Assembly: GCA_964483775.1 (NCBI GenBank)
Contig: CAZADA010000067.1
Span: 1 to 16,741 of the forward strand
Origin: CAZADA01 sp964483775
GTDB taxonomy: Bacteria; Pseudomonadota; Alphaproteobacteria; Caulobacterales; Maricaulaceae
Direction of reading: 5' to 3'
Length of the DNA: 16,741 nt
Shown here: positions 1 to 7,017 of the stretch, in pieces
How the letters are laid out: the number at the start of each line of letters is the position of its first letter
How positions within the stretch are numbered: position 1 is the stretch's first letter
Translations under genes and position numbers: made by a program
The notes under the pieces: generated by a model
Told to the model about the DNA's origin: nothing
Seen by the model: only the letters and a program-made list of their open reading frames with translations
Databases searched by the model: none

Positions 1-6
1 ACCTTT

Positions 7-61
7 CCCGCCTGTAGAAACTGTTGGGGTCGTCTGGTTGTGTATTGTACCAGAAGGCGGG
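7..61. other. Bulged inverted repeat at the left edge
   Basis: CCCGCCT at 7-13 is complementary to AGGCGGG at 55-61, and TCTGGT at 33-38 is complementary to ACCAGA at 49-54. The two right-hand arms are contiguous while the left arms are separated by 19 nt, so the transcript could form a 13-bp stem with one large bulge. No T-run follows. It could be the terminator or 3' end of a gene lying left of the window, but that gene is not visible here. Confidence 0.35.
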
Positions 62-65
62 CCGC

Positions 66-80
66 TTAAGATGGGGTTAA
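66..80. promoter_or_regulatory. Candidate CtrA box 1 (TTAA-N7-TTAA)
   Basis: TTAA at 66-69 and TTAA at 77-80 are separated by exactly 7 nt (GATGGGG). This is the spacing of the alphaproteobacterial cell-cycle regulator CtrA. The box lacks the final C of the full TTAA-N7-TTAAC consensus. The call rests on motif match and on the second box close downstream. Confidence 0.5.
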
Positions 81-97
81 TTTTTTGATCCCGCGCT

Positions 98-114
98 GTT
101 AATCGTATCTTAAC
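98..114. promoter_or_regulatory. Candidate CtrA box 2 (GTTAA-N7-TTAAC)
   Basis: GTTAA at 98-102 and TTAAC at 110-114 flank 7 nt (TCGTATC), an exact match to TTAA-N7-TTAAC on both strands. The arms extend to a 7-bp perfect inverted repeat, CTGTTAA/TTAACAG, at 96-116. The box lies 33 bp after the first, about three helical turns, so two CtrA dimers could bind on the same face. It sits about 110 bp before the 222 start codon, but a leftward gene outside the window could also be the target. Confidence 0.55.
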
Positions 115-221
115 AGGGAAGTGTTACAAGTAGCACGACCTGCCGTAATAGGCTGTTCGGGGGGGAGACAAGCAGGCCCACAAATGGTGGGGTCTGGGTT
201 TTACTATGGAGGGAACACCTG

Positions 222-437
222 ATGCGCACGCACTCTGTCGCTAGCAGAGGCATTTTCTGGATGCTGTCGATACTGTTGATTCTCGCGCCGTTGGCGCTGC
301 CTGTGCCTCGGTTGTCATTGAACCCTCACCCCGTTTGTGTGTCGTCGTTATCAATTTCCAGAAAAGGCCAAGTACTCGATGAGATCCGAATTGTCGGATT
401 TGGAATTGCCCATTGCCGTCAACAAGAGAACCTTTGA
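222..437 (+). CDS. Possible small secreted or membrane peptide
   Basis: An ATG at 222 is preceded by a near-ideal ribosome binding site, GGAGGG at 208-213, with 8 nt spacing. The 71-residue product starts with a basic stretch (R2, R9) followed by a strongly hydrophobic segment at about residues 11-27, which looks like a signal peptide or single membrane helix, then Pro-rich sequence with one Cys. The tandem CtrA-like boxes at 66-114 lie upstream, so it would be the first gene of that transcript. Against it, the last 87 bp lie antisense to the 3' end of the 351-809 gene and the C-terminal part has no recognisable pattern. I do not recognise a family. It may be a real small gene or the remnant of a longer one. 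Confidence 0.35.
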   Translation: MRTHSVASRGIFWMLSILLILAPLALPVPRLSLNPHPVCVSSLSISRKGQVLDEIRIVGFGIAHCRQQENL

Positions 438-809
438 GGCTTGTTCGCGCTCACCTATCGCCAATAGATATCGTGTGTAAATCAGCGTCAGGCGCTCGCG
501 GCGGGCGGAGGCAATTCGATCAATGAACTGACCGGATGCGGTGACCAGCGGCGCGGCTGCGCCAAACAGCACCGAGTTGCGCGTTTCTTGTGGGATGATC
601 CCGTCCAGGCCAAAGGGCAACACGATGGGTTGAATGCCCAACAATCCCGGCGCGAAGTTGCCGATGAGCAGCAAGATCACGCCAGCCAGCAGAACAATTG
701 CGCCAAAAAGGAACACGCCGTTGCGTCGCGCTTTGCGCCGCGCACTGGCGATCTGCGCTGCCAGATAAGGTTCAAGATTGGCGTCTTTTGTCGCAGCTAC
801 GACGTCCAT
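351..809 (-). CDS. Small inner-membrane protein, unknown function
   Basis: The 152-residue product has a short acidic/neutral N-terminus, a basic patch RRKARR at residues 24-29, then a long hydrophobic stretch at about 31-58 that makes one or two membrane helices. A soluble C-terminal part follows, with a charged helix at about 98-125. The basic patch just before the hydrophobic segment predicts the N-terminus in the cytoplasm. The start ATG at 809 has a modest GGGA element 7 nt upstream. It is divergent from the TPR-like gene at 1088, and its last 87 bp overlap the possible peptide gene at 222-437 on the other strand. No family is recognised and no catalytic motif is visible. Its neighbours are all membrane anchored too, so it might belong to the same envelope module, but that is only positional. 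Confidence 0.6.
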   Translation of the reverse strand: MDVVAATKDANLEPYLAAQIASARRKARRNGVFLFGAIVLLAGVILLLIGNFAPGLLGIQPIVLPFGLDGIIPQETRNSVLFGAAAPLVTASGQFIDRIASARRERLTLIYTRYLLAIGEREQASKVLLLTAMGNSKSDNSDLIEYLAFSGN

Positions 810-925
810 CGCAGTATCCCAGCCTTGCTATTTGCGCCGCAATCGCCGGTGTTCGCCGGTCGCCGAACCGTTGCGCCGCACTGATCGTTAAGCTCAACTA
901 CACCACCCAAGGTGGGCGCGTCCAT
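797..925 (-). CDS. Possible 42-residue upstream ORF overlapping the 351-809 gene
   Basis: On the minus strand an ATG at 925 is preceded by GGAG with about 9 nt spacing. It opens a 42-codon frame ending in TAG at 797-799. The stop lies 13 nt inside the start of the 351-809 gene in another frame, an arrangement seen in translationally coupled pairs. The peptide has two Cys and no hydrophobic segment. The evidence is only the ribosome binding site and the overlap, so this could be chance. Confidence 0.25.
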   Translation of the reverse strand: MDAPTLGGVVELNDQCGATVRRPANTGDCGANSKAGILRWTS

Positions 926-1087
926 TGGCGAAAGCTCCAGTCGTGGTATCCGTTGGCGACAAGGCCGATGCGGGGCCGGGCGGTTCATATTGGAGTCACA
1001 TAGGCGTCCAGGCGTGCGCACCCTGCGACGCGCTGTGTCATAGCTGGCTCTGGTCATAACCGAACACGCATGTTGGAGGGCGGCGCA
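810..1087. other. Divergent intergenic region
   Basis: This is the shared upstream region of the 351-809 gene (minus) and the TPR-like gene at 1088 (plus). Apart from the possible 42-codon ORF at 797-925 and the ribosome binding site at 1075-1080, I see no convincing -35/-10 pair, operator or RNA structure. Confidence 0.4.
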
Positions 1088-2656
1088 ATGACAGTGGATT
1101 TGGCGGGATTGGCGATGGCCGGGACCCACGTGATTGTGCTCGCCGCCATTGGCTTGGGCCTTGGTGTTGGTCTCGCTCTTGTGATCATGCGTGTGCGGCG
1201 TTTGGGAGCGCGGCGGCCAAGCGGCGCTTTGGGTTATGTCGGGTTGGCCCGTATGGCGGGCTCTGGGGGGGGCGCGTGGCGGAGTCGGGCGTTGTCGGCT
1301 TTGCAGGCCATGCGGCCTGATCTTGATGGCGCGGATGTTCCCAAGAAGGCCGGCCGGGGGCTGCGGGCGCGGACGGCGGAAATTGAGCGGGGGGATGACC
1401 GCGCCGCTTGGCTTGGGCGGCTTCACGATCGCGTCGCCGACGCCGTGGTGTGGGGCGAGGCCGGTTCGACGGGCGTCATGGCGGTGCGTTGTGTGTCGCG
1501 GGATGCTGATGGGTTTGCGGCCATGGCGCTGCGTGAGACGTTTAGCTTTGGTTTGACGAACGCGCAGGCGGGCGAGGCGATTCAACTCAACGGCTTTGTG
1601 GCCCTTGTCGCCGCCGCGGCCGCTCCTAGCGAGGCCGGTGAGGCGGGCGCCGCTTATGCTCAACGGGTGATGGAGCCGCTGGTGGAGCGGCTTCAGGCCG
1701 ACATTGATGATATGCCGGGCGAGATCTCTGGGGCGGATCGATGCCGTGTGCGCCAGGCCTACGCCGCCGCGGCGTTGCGCTTGAGTGAACTCCAGGGCGG
1801 GGCTGACTGGGTGTCGTCGGCCTTGAGCGCCGCGCAGGCGGCGGTTTCGGATGGTCGGCGCTCGGCGTCGCCTGCGGAATGGGCGAGCGGTCAGGCGGTG
1901 CTGGGGTGTGTGGCCTCGCACAGCGCGATGAATGGCGGGTCGGACGCCTTGATGATCGCGGTGCGTGCGTTTCGCTCTGCGCTTGAGGACGAGGAGGCGT
2001 TGAGGTCAACGCGCGCCACGGCGCATTTGCGCTTGGCGCTTGCCGAAGCTCTGATCGGTCAAACCGGCGGCGGCGTGGCGCTGTCCGATTTGGATGCGGC
2101 GGGGGCGGCGGCGGACGAGGCGCTGGCGTATTTTCAGGGCGCCAATGCACGGCCGATGGTGTTGCGATCGCTTTTGGCGCGGGCGCATGCTCGAGCTGAG
2201 GCGGGCACGCGCGCCGCCGGCGTTTCACGGCTCTCCGACGCCGCGGACGCTTATCGCACGGTGCTCGCCCAGCTTTCAGCCGACCATGATCGTGATGCGT
2301 GGTCGCGGGCGCAACACGGCTTGGGCTGGACCCTTTTGCGCATGGGTGAACGCGAACGCGGCGAAGCGACGTTGATGTTGGCGGTTACGGCGTTTGGTTC
2401 GGCGCTGGATGTGCGTTCGCGTGAGGATGCGCCGTCAGACTGGGCGGCGAGTCAGGGCGGTCTGGGCGAGGCGTTGCTCTGTGCGGGAGAACGCGGGGCG
2501 AGCGTTGATCGGTTATCGAAGGCTGCGTCGGCGTTGCGTCAGGCGGTTGCGGGCTTTGACGAGGCTGGCGCGGATAGGCCTGCTGCCGATGCGCGGCGGT
2601 CTTTGGCGCGCGCTGAGCGCTTGTTGGCGGAACGTCGGGCGACCTTTGATCGGTAG
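1088..2656 (+). CDS. Membrane-anchored TPR-like repeat protein (first paralogue)
   Basis: The start is placed at ATG 1088 because GGAGGG at 1075-1080 sits 7 nt before it; an in-frame ATG at 1070 would put that site inside the gene. The 522-residue product has one membrane helix at about 12-35 followed by many arginines (R36-R44), so the bulk should be cytoplasmic. A globular region follows with the motif VWGE at 121-124, aligning with VWGQ in the next gene's product. The rest is alpha-helical, Ala/Leu-rich repeats. The clearest units start at Trp405 and Trp452, exactly 47 residues apart, and match the pattern W-A-x-x-Q-x-x-L-G-x-A-L-x-x-x-G-E-R. Repeats of this kind normally bind protein partners; no enzyme domain is visible. 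It lies 222 bp before its paralogue. A run of eight G at 1265-1272 falls within the N-terminal third. Confidence 0.8.
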   Translation: MTVDLAGLAMAGTHVIVLAAIGLGLGVGLALVIMRVRRLGARRPSGALGYVGLARMAGSGGGAWRSRALSALQAMRPDLDGADVPKKAGRGLRARTAEIERGDDRAAWLGRLHDRVADAVVWGEAGSTGVMAVRCVSRDADGFAAMALRETFSFGLTNAQAGEAIQLNGFVALVAAAAAPSEAGEAGAAYAQRVMEPLVERLQADIDDMPGEISGADRCRVRQAYAAAALRLSELQGGADWVSSALSAAQAAVSDGRRSASPAEWASGQAVLGCVASHSAMNGGSDALMIAVRAFRSALEDEEALRSTRATAHLRLALAEALIGQTGGGVALSDLDAAGAAADEALAYFQGANARPMVLRSLLARAHARAEAGTRAAGVSRLSDAADAYRTVLAQLSADHDRDAWSRAQHGLGWTLLRMGERERGEATLMLAVTAFGSALDVRSREDAPSDWAASQGGLGEALLCAGERGASVDRLSKAASALRQAVAGFDEAGADRPAADARRSLARAERLLAERRATFDR

Positions 2657-2878
2657 CGCCAGCTGCTATTTGTGTGCGTTTTCACAGCGTCCGTGGGCTG
2701 AGTGTGCTGCGTTGCGGCATGAATCTCGCTTCACCGTTAACGTTAAGTTGCGCTTTGTCGCTAGACGTGATGTACCTCGCAACTGAACTCGAGGATGGTG
2801 TACCGCTTGCAGGTGGCGTAGTTTGCCAGCAGATGCGCGCGCTTTGTGTGTGGCGGCGCTAGGGTGACGAGCAATCAA
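2657..2878. other. Intergenic region between the two TPR-like genes
   Basis: These 222 bp hold a 10-bp palindrome, TTAACGTTAA, at 2737-2746, made of the tandem copy CGTTAACGTTAA. Its spacing does not fit a CtrA box. I see no clear promoter or terminator. A frame open from GTG 2674 to 2862 lacks a ribosome binding site and is not called. Confidence 0.3.
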
Positions 2879-4978
2879 ATGACGGATGTTCAAACCGGAT
2901 TTGTCGATTGGCTTTGGATCGGTCTTGAGTCCGAGGCCGCCGTCACCTTTGTGCAGAATCACACCGAACTTGTCATCATTGTCGTTGCGGTGGCGTTTAG
3001 CTTTTTGCTCGACGCTGTGTTCGAGGCGCCACGGTTTCTGGCGAACAGTGCGCGCTGGCTCGGCCGATCTCAGGGCATATCTAAAGGACAGACCATCGCG
3101 AAACGGCTGCGCATGCAAAGCGGCGCGCGGTTCGCGACGCTGGTGGCGCCGTTTGAACGCGATGACGATGGCGCGCTGTCGCGCTTGGTCACCGGCGCGC
3201 TTGATGAACACACGGCGGCCTTTTTGTTTGATCGCAGCGTGGCGCGCGAAGATCTTCCTGTGCGTCTTGATGGCGCACGCGATTCCGAAGCCGCTCGGCA
3301 ATGGTCGCTGCGCGCTGACGCTGATCTGATCGTTTGGGGCCAAGCGGGTAAGTCGGATCGCTTGTGGCGCATCTACTTCCTGACGGCGCGGGCGCGTGCG
3401 GGCAATGAGCCGATTCAAGAGATCCGGATCATTCCACCCCAAGATCCGGCTGAGGCTGAGCGGTTGGCGCGCGGCATCGCCTATATCTTCGCCCGGGTGG
3501 CGTTGCCATGCGCGGAAGAGGCGGATCGTTACCGGCCCGAGAAACTCCACCCGGTCCTGGATGCCTTGGATCTGTTGATCGCCGCGCCGCCGCGCGGGCT
3601 GGGCGACGAGTTTGAACGCCTTTTGCGCCGTGATGCGGCTTCGATCGCGTTGTCGGTTGGCCAGCGCGAGGGCGATGGCGACGCTTTGCGGCGCGCATCG
3701 CGGTTGCGGGTGCGGATCTTGGCGGAGATCGACCGGGCGCGCGATCCCCAGGGCTGGGCCGTGGCGCGGGCCGATGTGGGCCGGGTGCACTTGGCGATCG
3801 GTGAGCGTGAAGGCGATGTGCGCCGGTTGAGCGCGGCCGCCGAAGCATTTGACGAGGCGGCCTCGTTGTTTGGCCGGCTGAATCTGTTGGATTCGCGCGC
3901 TGACACCTTGGTGTCGACGGCGCGGTCAATCTTCTTGCTGGCCGAAGCCGAGCGCGATGTTGATGGGTTCCAGTCGGCCGTCGATGCGGCGCGGGCGGCG
4001 CTCGAGGCGACCCAAGGCGGCGATCCGCGTTTGGAAGACAAAGCGCGCCATGTGCTCGGCCAGGCGTTGCAGGCGCTCGGCGACGCCAGCGGCAATATTG
4101 ACATTTTGAATGAGGCGTTGGCCGAGTACAAATCGGCGGCCAACGACCGCGTTCGCGGTGTTGATCCGTTACGTTGGGCGCAGATTCAACACGATCTTGG
4201 ACTGGCGCACGCGGCGATGGGCGCGCGGCTGCAGGACCACGCGCTCTATGACGAGGCCATCACCGACTACCGGGCTGCATTGAAAGAACGCACGCGTCAT
4301 ATCGATCTTGCGGCGTGGGGCGACACCATGACCCAGATGGGTCACGCCTTGTTCGCCGTCGGTAAGGTCGAGCCGAAGTCGGGCGCTCTTGAAGCCGCGG
4401 TGCGGACCTTCACTGAGGTGCTTGAGCATCGTCCGCGCGACGACTCGCCCTATGACTGGGCGCAGGCGAAGAACAACCTTGGCAACGCTCTGCAGGCGAT
4501 CGGCGAACGCGACAATGATCGCGAGAGTCTTCAGCGCGCTGTGGTGGCGTATCGTGATGCGCTCCAGGAATTGCCGCCCAGCGACTACCCCGTTGAGTGG
4601 GCGGGTACGCAAAACAATTTGGGCAATGCACTCCATGTGCTCGGCGAAGAGGGGCGCGATCCGGATGCGCTGGAGGCGGCTTTGGCCGCTCACCGTGAGG
4701 CTCTGGAAATCCGCACCCGCGAGGAAATGCGTGTGGATTGGGCCGCCACACGCAACAATATGGGGTTGGTGCTGACGACGCTGGGCGTGAGCTTGCGCGA
4801 CCCCCATCGGCTCGAAGAAGCGGTGGATGCCTATCGTGACGCGCTTGGCGTGTTCCGGCTGGCAGGTGAGGCGCGTTACGCCGCCATGGCTGAGCGCAAT
4901 CTTGAGCGGGCTAAAGATTTGTTGGCGCAAAACCGAAGCGGCACCACCTATTACGGTAGCGCTGCACGCCCATCTTAA
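2879..4978 (+). CDS. Membrane-anchored TPR-like repeat protein (second paralogue)
   Basis: The 699-residue product (ATG 2879 chosen; GTG 2864 is also possible) has one membrane helix at about residues 30-48 followed by basic residues, predicting a short periplasmic N-terminus and a cytoplasmic body. Residues about 82-215 form an alpha/beta region opening with F-A-T-L-V-A-P-F-E and containing the motif D-A-D-L-I-V-W-G-Q (147-155). This pattern recalls TolB/FlgO-like N-terminal domains of other TPR proteins; that assignment is inference. From residue 293 an array of eight helical-hairpin units runs to about 667, each starting at or near a Trp and 47 residues long (one is 46). The third- and second-last units carry N-N-L-G-N-A-L. 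No enzyme motif is visible, so a scaffold or sensor role is likely. It is a larger paralogue of the 1088-2656 product. Confidence 0.85.
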   Translation: MTDVQTGFVDWLWIGLESEAAVTFVQNHTELVIIVVAVAFSFLLDAVFEAPRFLANSARWLGRSQGISKGQTIAKRLRMQSGARFATLVAPFERDDDGALSRLVTGALDEHTAAFLFDRSVAREDLPVRLDGARDSEAARQWSLRADADLIVWGQAGKSDRLWRIYFLTARARAGNEPIQEIRIIPPQDPAEAERLARGIAYIFARVALPCAEEADRYRPEKLHPVLDALDLLIAAPPRGLGDEFERLLRRDAASIALSVGQREGDGDALRRASRLRVRILAEIDRARDPQGWAVARADVGRVHLAIGEREGDVRRLSAAAEAFDEAASLFGRLNLLDSRADTLVSTARSIFLLAEAERDVDGFQSAVDAARAALEATQGGDPRLEDKARHVLGQALQALGDASGNIDILNEALAEYKSAANDRVRGVDPLRWAQIQHDLGLAHAAMGARLQDHALYDEAITDYRAALKERTRHIDLAAWGDTMTQMGHALFAVGKVEPKSGALEAAVRTFTEVLEHRPRDDSPYDWAQAKNNLGNALQAIGERDNDRESLQRAVVAYRDALQELPPSDYPVEWAGTQNNLGNALHVLGEEGRDPDALEAALAAHREALEIRTREEMRVDWAATRNNMGLVLTTLGVSLRDPHRLEEAVDAYRDALGVFRLAGEARYAAMAERNLERAKDLLAQNRSGTTYYGSAARPS
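3755..4879 (+). repeat. Eight in-gene 141-bp (47-codon) repeats
   Basis: Unit starts fall at 3755, 3896, 4037, 4175, 4316, 4457, 4598 and 4739. Spacing is 141 bp except one 138-bp unit before 4175. Six units begin with TGG (Trp). The third begins with Asp and the second with Arg. The units have diverged at DNA level but keep L-G-x-A-L, an R-D or G-D turn near position 20 and A-x-x-x-(Y/F)-x-x-A-L near 28-36. Confidence 0.75.
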
Positions 4979-5212
4979 CCCTGTTGCGTAGAGGCCGTCA
5001 GGCGTTGGTGTCCAGCTGTTCGGCAAAAGGGAGGAGCGGCCTTTGGTTGGCGAGGCTGATCGAGCGTCGGTCGTGAACGGATTGGCGAATGGGCATGCGC
5101 CTTAACTGATCCTGCCTTGACATTTTTCATGGTCGCGGGTCGGCGATTTGTTTAGTCTTTGCATCAACAGAGCGCAATTGGCGGCGCTCGCCCGTCAAGG
5201 GATACGATACTG
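4979..5212. other. Intergenic region before the protease gene
   Basis: A strong Shine-Dalgarno-like run GGGAGGAG at 5029-5036 has no obvious gene after it, except a TTG-initiated 20-codon frame at 5043-5105. A -35-like TTGACA lies at 5117-5122, but no good -10 is found at 16-18 nt. GAGCGC at 5170-5175 and GCGCTC at 5184-5189 form a 6-bp hairpin just before the protease ribosome binding site. Confidence 0.35.
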
Positions 5213-6916
5213 ATGAAATGGATGCTGGCGCGTGCGGCCACGAGCGGGTTGGTGCTTGCTTGCCTGATCGGTTGGGTCTTGTGGTACCGCGGTGATCTGG
5301 GGCAACTGTCCTTGATGGGCCGCGCATTCGCCCCGCCGGGTGTGACGGATTCAGGGCCGTCTTTGCGTGCGCTCGAACCAGGGATGCGGGCGGCGGGGTT
5401 CTCGCAAATGGGACCTCAATCTCTCGCGCCGGACGCGCTGGCCGAGTTCTATCTGGGACATGTGATCGCCAAGCCGCTTCGCGCGCCGCTCGGCTTTGAG
5501 GGCAACGCGCAAAGTGCGGCGGGCGCCATTGAGGCCGCCCAACCGCTGGGGTCTGTGCGCAGCGCCATGGGCGGCGCATTCTTTATCGAGTTGGATGATC
5601 GGTATCGCGCGGGCGTTGATCCGATGGCGTTGGATGCCGTTGAGACCTACCGCGGCGAACAATGTGACGACGGGCTGGACCCTGATCGATTGGCCGACGA
5701 TCCCGCCTATGGGGTTTCGTGCGCCATCGCTCGGCTTCGCTCAAGCGGCCAGTTCGAGTTTGTCGAACGCGATTACATCGTGTCGCTGGCGACCAATGAT
5801 GACGCGCCGGTCGACGATCCGCTGTTTGGCTACCAATGGGCGTTGAGTTCTCCCAGCACCGAAGCTGGCGCAGCGCCTGGCGGGGCGGGATTTTCGGAGT
5901 TCTGGCGACGGGCGAGCCGGCGCGGTTCAGCTTCCGTCAACGTGGCCGTCATCGATAACGGCGTGGACTTTACCCATCCTCATATCGCCGAGTCGCCTAA
6001 TCTCATCCCTGGTCTGGATGTGATCTCGCAAGTCCAAAGGGCTGGCGATGAAGATGCGCGCGACCAAGATCCCAGTGATAGCGGCGAGGTCTGCTATTAC
6101 AGTTTCAGCGATCCTGTGTATCACGGTACGCAGATCGCCGGGTTGATTGGTGCGGTTGTGTCTAACGATCAACAGGGAATCGCTGGAGCGGCTTGGGATA
6201 TCAGCATTGCGCCCATTCGCGCCGTTGGCGCGTGCGGCGGGTTGATGTCGGATGTGTCTGAAGCCATCATTTGGGCGTCCGGAGCTGAATGGCTTCCTGT
6301 GGTTGATGGCGAAGACGGTCATGCTTTCGCCCGCGCGAACGCCCATCCTGCTGACATCATCAATGTGTCGGTGAGCTTTCCAGCGCCAGAGGGATGCCCG
6401 CGTTCGCTGCAAGGCGCGATCGACACCGCCATCGACGAAGGGGCGCTCGTTGTTGCGCCGGCCGGTAACAATGGCGGGGATGCGGGGCTTTATGCTCCGG
6501 GCAATTGTGAGAACGTGATCACCGTTGCGGCTAGTGACTACACCGGCGCCTTGGCCGCCTATTCCAATGCGGGCGAGGCGGTGACAATCATGGCGCCGGG
6601 CGGGGATCTGGCGGCGGATCAAAACGCGGATGGCTGGCCTGATGGCATTCTGACAACCGCGAGGGCCTTCAACTGCACCGATCTGATTGATGGTGCGTCG
6701 GTGGGTGAGTGTTTCCACATTTTGTCGGACGGTACGTCGCTCGCAGCCGCGCATGTGACGGCGGCCTTGGCGTTGCTGTCGGCTGAGTTTCCCGACGCTG
6801 ACCGCGATGAGCTTTTGTTCCTCTTGCTAGAGAAAAGCCGTCGTCAGCGCAGCGCGGCGCAGTGTCCTGGCGGTTGCGGCGCGGGTTTGCTCGATTTGAG
6901 CCGCGCGACGGGCTAG
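5213..6916 (+). CDS. Membrane-anchored S8 (subtilisin-family) serine protease
   Basis: This is a peptidase of the S8 family with the full catalytic set: Asp248 in A-V-I-D-N-G-V-D, His304 in Y-H-G-T-Q-I-A-G, oxyanion Asn419 in A-P-A-G-N-N-G, and Ser509 in D-G-T-S-L-A-A-A-H-V. ATG 5213 is chosen because AAGGGA lies about 10 nt upstream; an in-frame ATG at 5159 has no such site and would bury the signal. The 567-residue product opens with a basic N-terminus and one hydrophobic helix (about 10-26) without a clear AxA cleavage site. It is therefore probably a signal anchor holding the protease on the periplasmic face. Residues about 30-215 would be an N-terminal pro-region. Ten Cys outside the helix suggest disulfides. 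The protein ends just after the catalytic domain, in C-P-G-G-C-G-A-G-L-L-D-L. The substrate is unknown. Confidence 0.88.
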   Translation: MKWMLARAATSGLVLACLIGWVLWYRGDLGQLSLMGRAFAPPGVTDSGPSLRALEPGMRAAGFSQMGPQSLAPDALAEFYLGHVIAKPLRAPLGFEGNAQSAAGAIEAAQPLGSVRSAMGGAFFIELDDRYRAGVDPMALDAVETYRGEQCDDGLDPDRLADDPAYGVSCAIARLRSSGQFEFVERDYIVSLATNDDAPVDDPLFGYQWALSSPSTEAGAAPGGAGFSEFWRRASRRGSASVNVAVIDNGVDFTHPHIAESPNLIPGLDVISQVQRAGDEDARDQDPSDSGEVCYYSFSDPVYHGTQIAGLIGAVVSNDQQGIAGAAWDISIAPIRAVGACGGLMSDVSEAIIWASGAEWLPVVDGEDGHAFARANAHPADIINVSVSFPAPEGCPRSLQGAIDTAIDEGALVVAPAGNNGGDAGLYAPGNCENVITVAASDYTGALAAYSNAGEAVTIMAPGGDLAADQNADGWPDGILTTARAFNCTDLIDGASVGECFHILSDGTSLAAAHVTAALALLSAEFPDADRDELLFLLLEKSRRQRSAAQCPGGCGAGLLDLSRATG

Positions 6917-6923
6917 GCCGCTT

Positions 6924-6944
6924 GTCGTCGGTTGGGGCGGCGAC
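6924..6944 (+). terminator. Hairpin after the S8 protease gene
   Basis: GTCGTCG at 6924-6930 pairs with CGGCGAC at 6938-6944 (7 bp with one G-U) around a 7-nt loop, starting 8 nt after the protease stop codon. Only TTG follows, so it is not a canonical intrinsic terminator, but the position fits an mRNA 3' end. Confidence 0.3.
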
Positions 6945-7017
6945 TTGATGGGCGGACGCGTCTTGGCTACCAACGGGGCTTCCGGCCGATTCGTTGGCAA
7001 ACGGGGCGGGACAATCT

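Noticed and set aside
797..1921. Long minus-strand open frame opposite the first TPR-like gene
   Set aside because: Its product is Arg/Pro/His-rich low-complexity sequence, as expected from the antisense of a GC-rich gene. Only its last 42 codons (797-925) lie in the intergenic region and are kept as a weak candidate.
2737..2746. TTAACGTTAA palindrome as a possible CtrA site
   Set aside because: The two TTAA elements are 2 nt apart, not 7, so the CtrA spacing does not fit.
2674..2862. 62-codon GTG-initiated frame between the two TPR-like genes
   Set aside because: There is no ribosome binding site and no recognisable sequence pattern.
2666..3790. Long minus-strand open frame opposite the second TPR-like gene
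   Set aside because: The amino-acid composition is that of a shadow frame, there is no ribosome binding site or recognisable motif, and the plus strand carries a clear repeat protein.
5117..5122. TTGACA as the -35 of a sigma-70 promoter for the protease gene
   Set aside because: No acceptable -10 hexamer occurs 16-18 nt downstream. It is mentioned only in the intergenic description.
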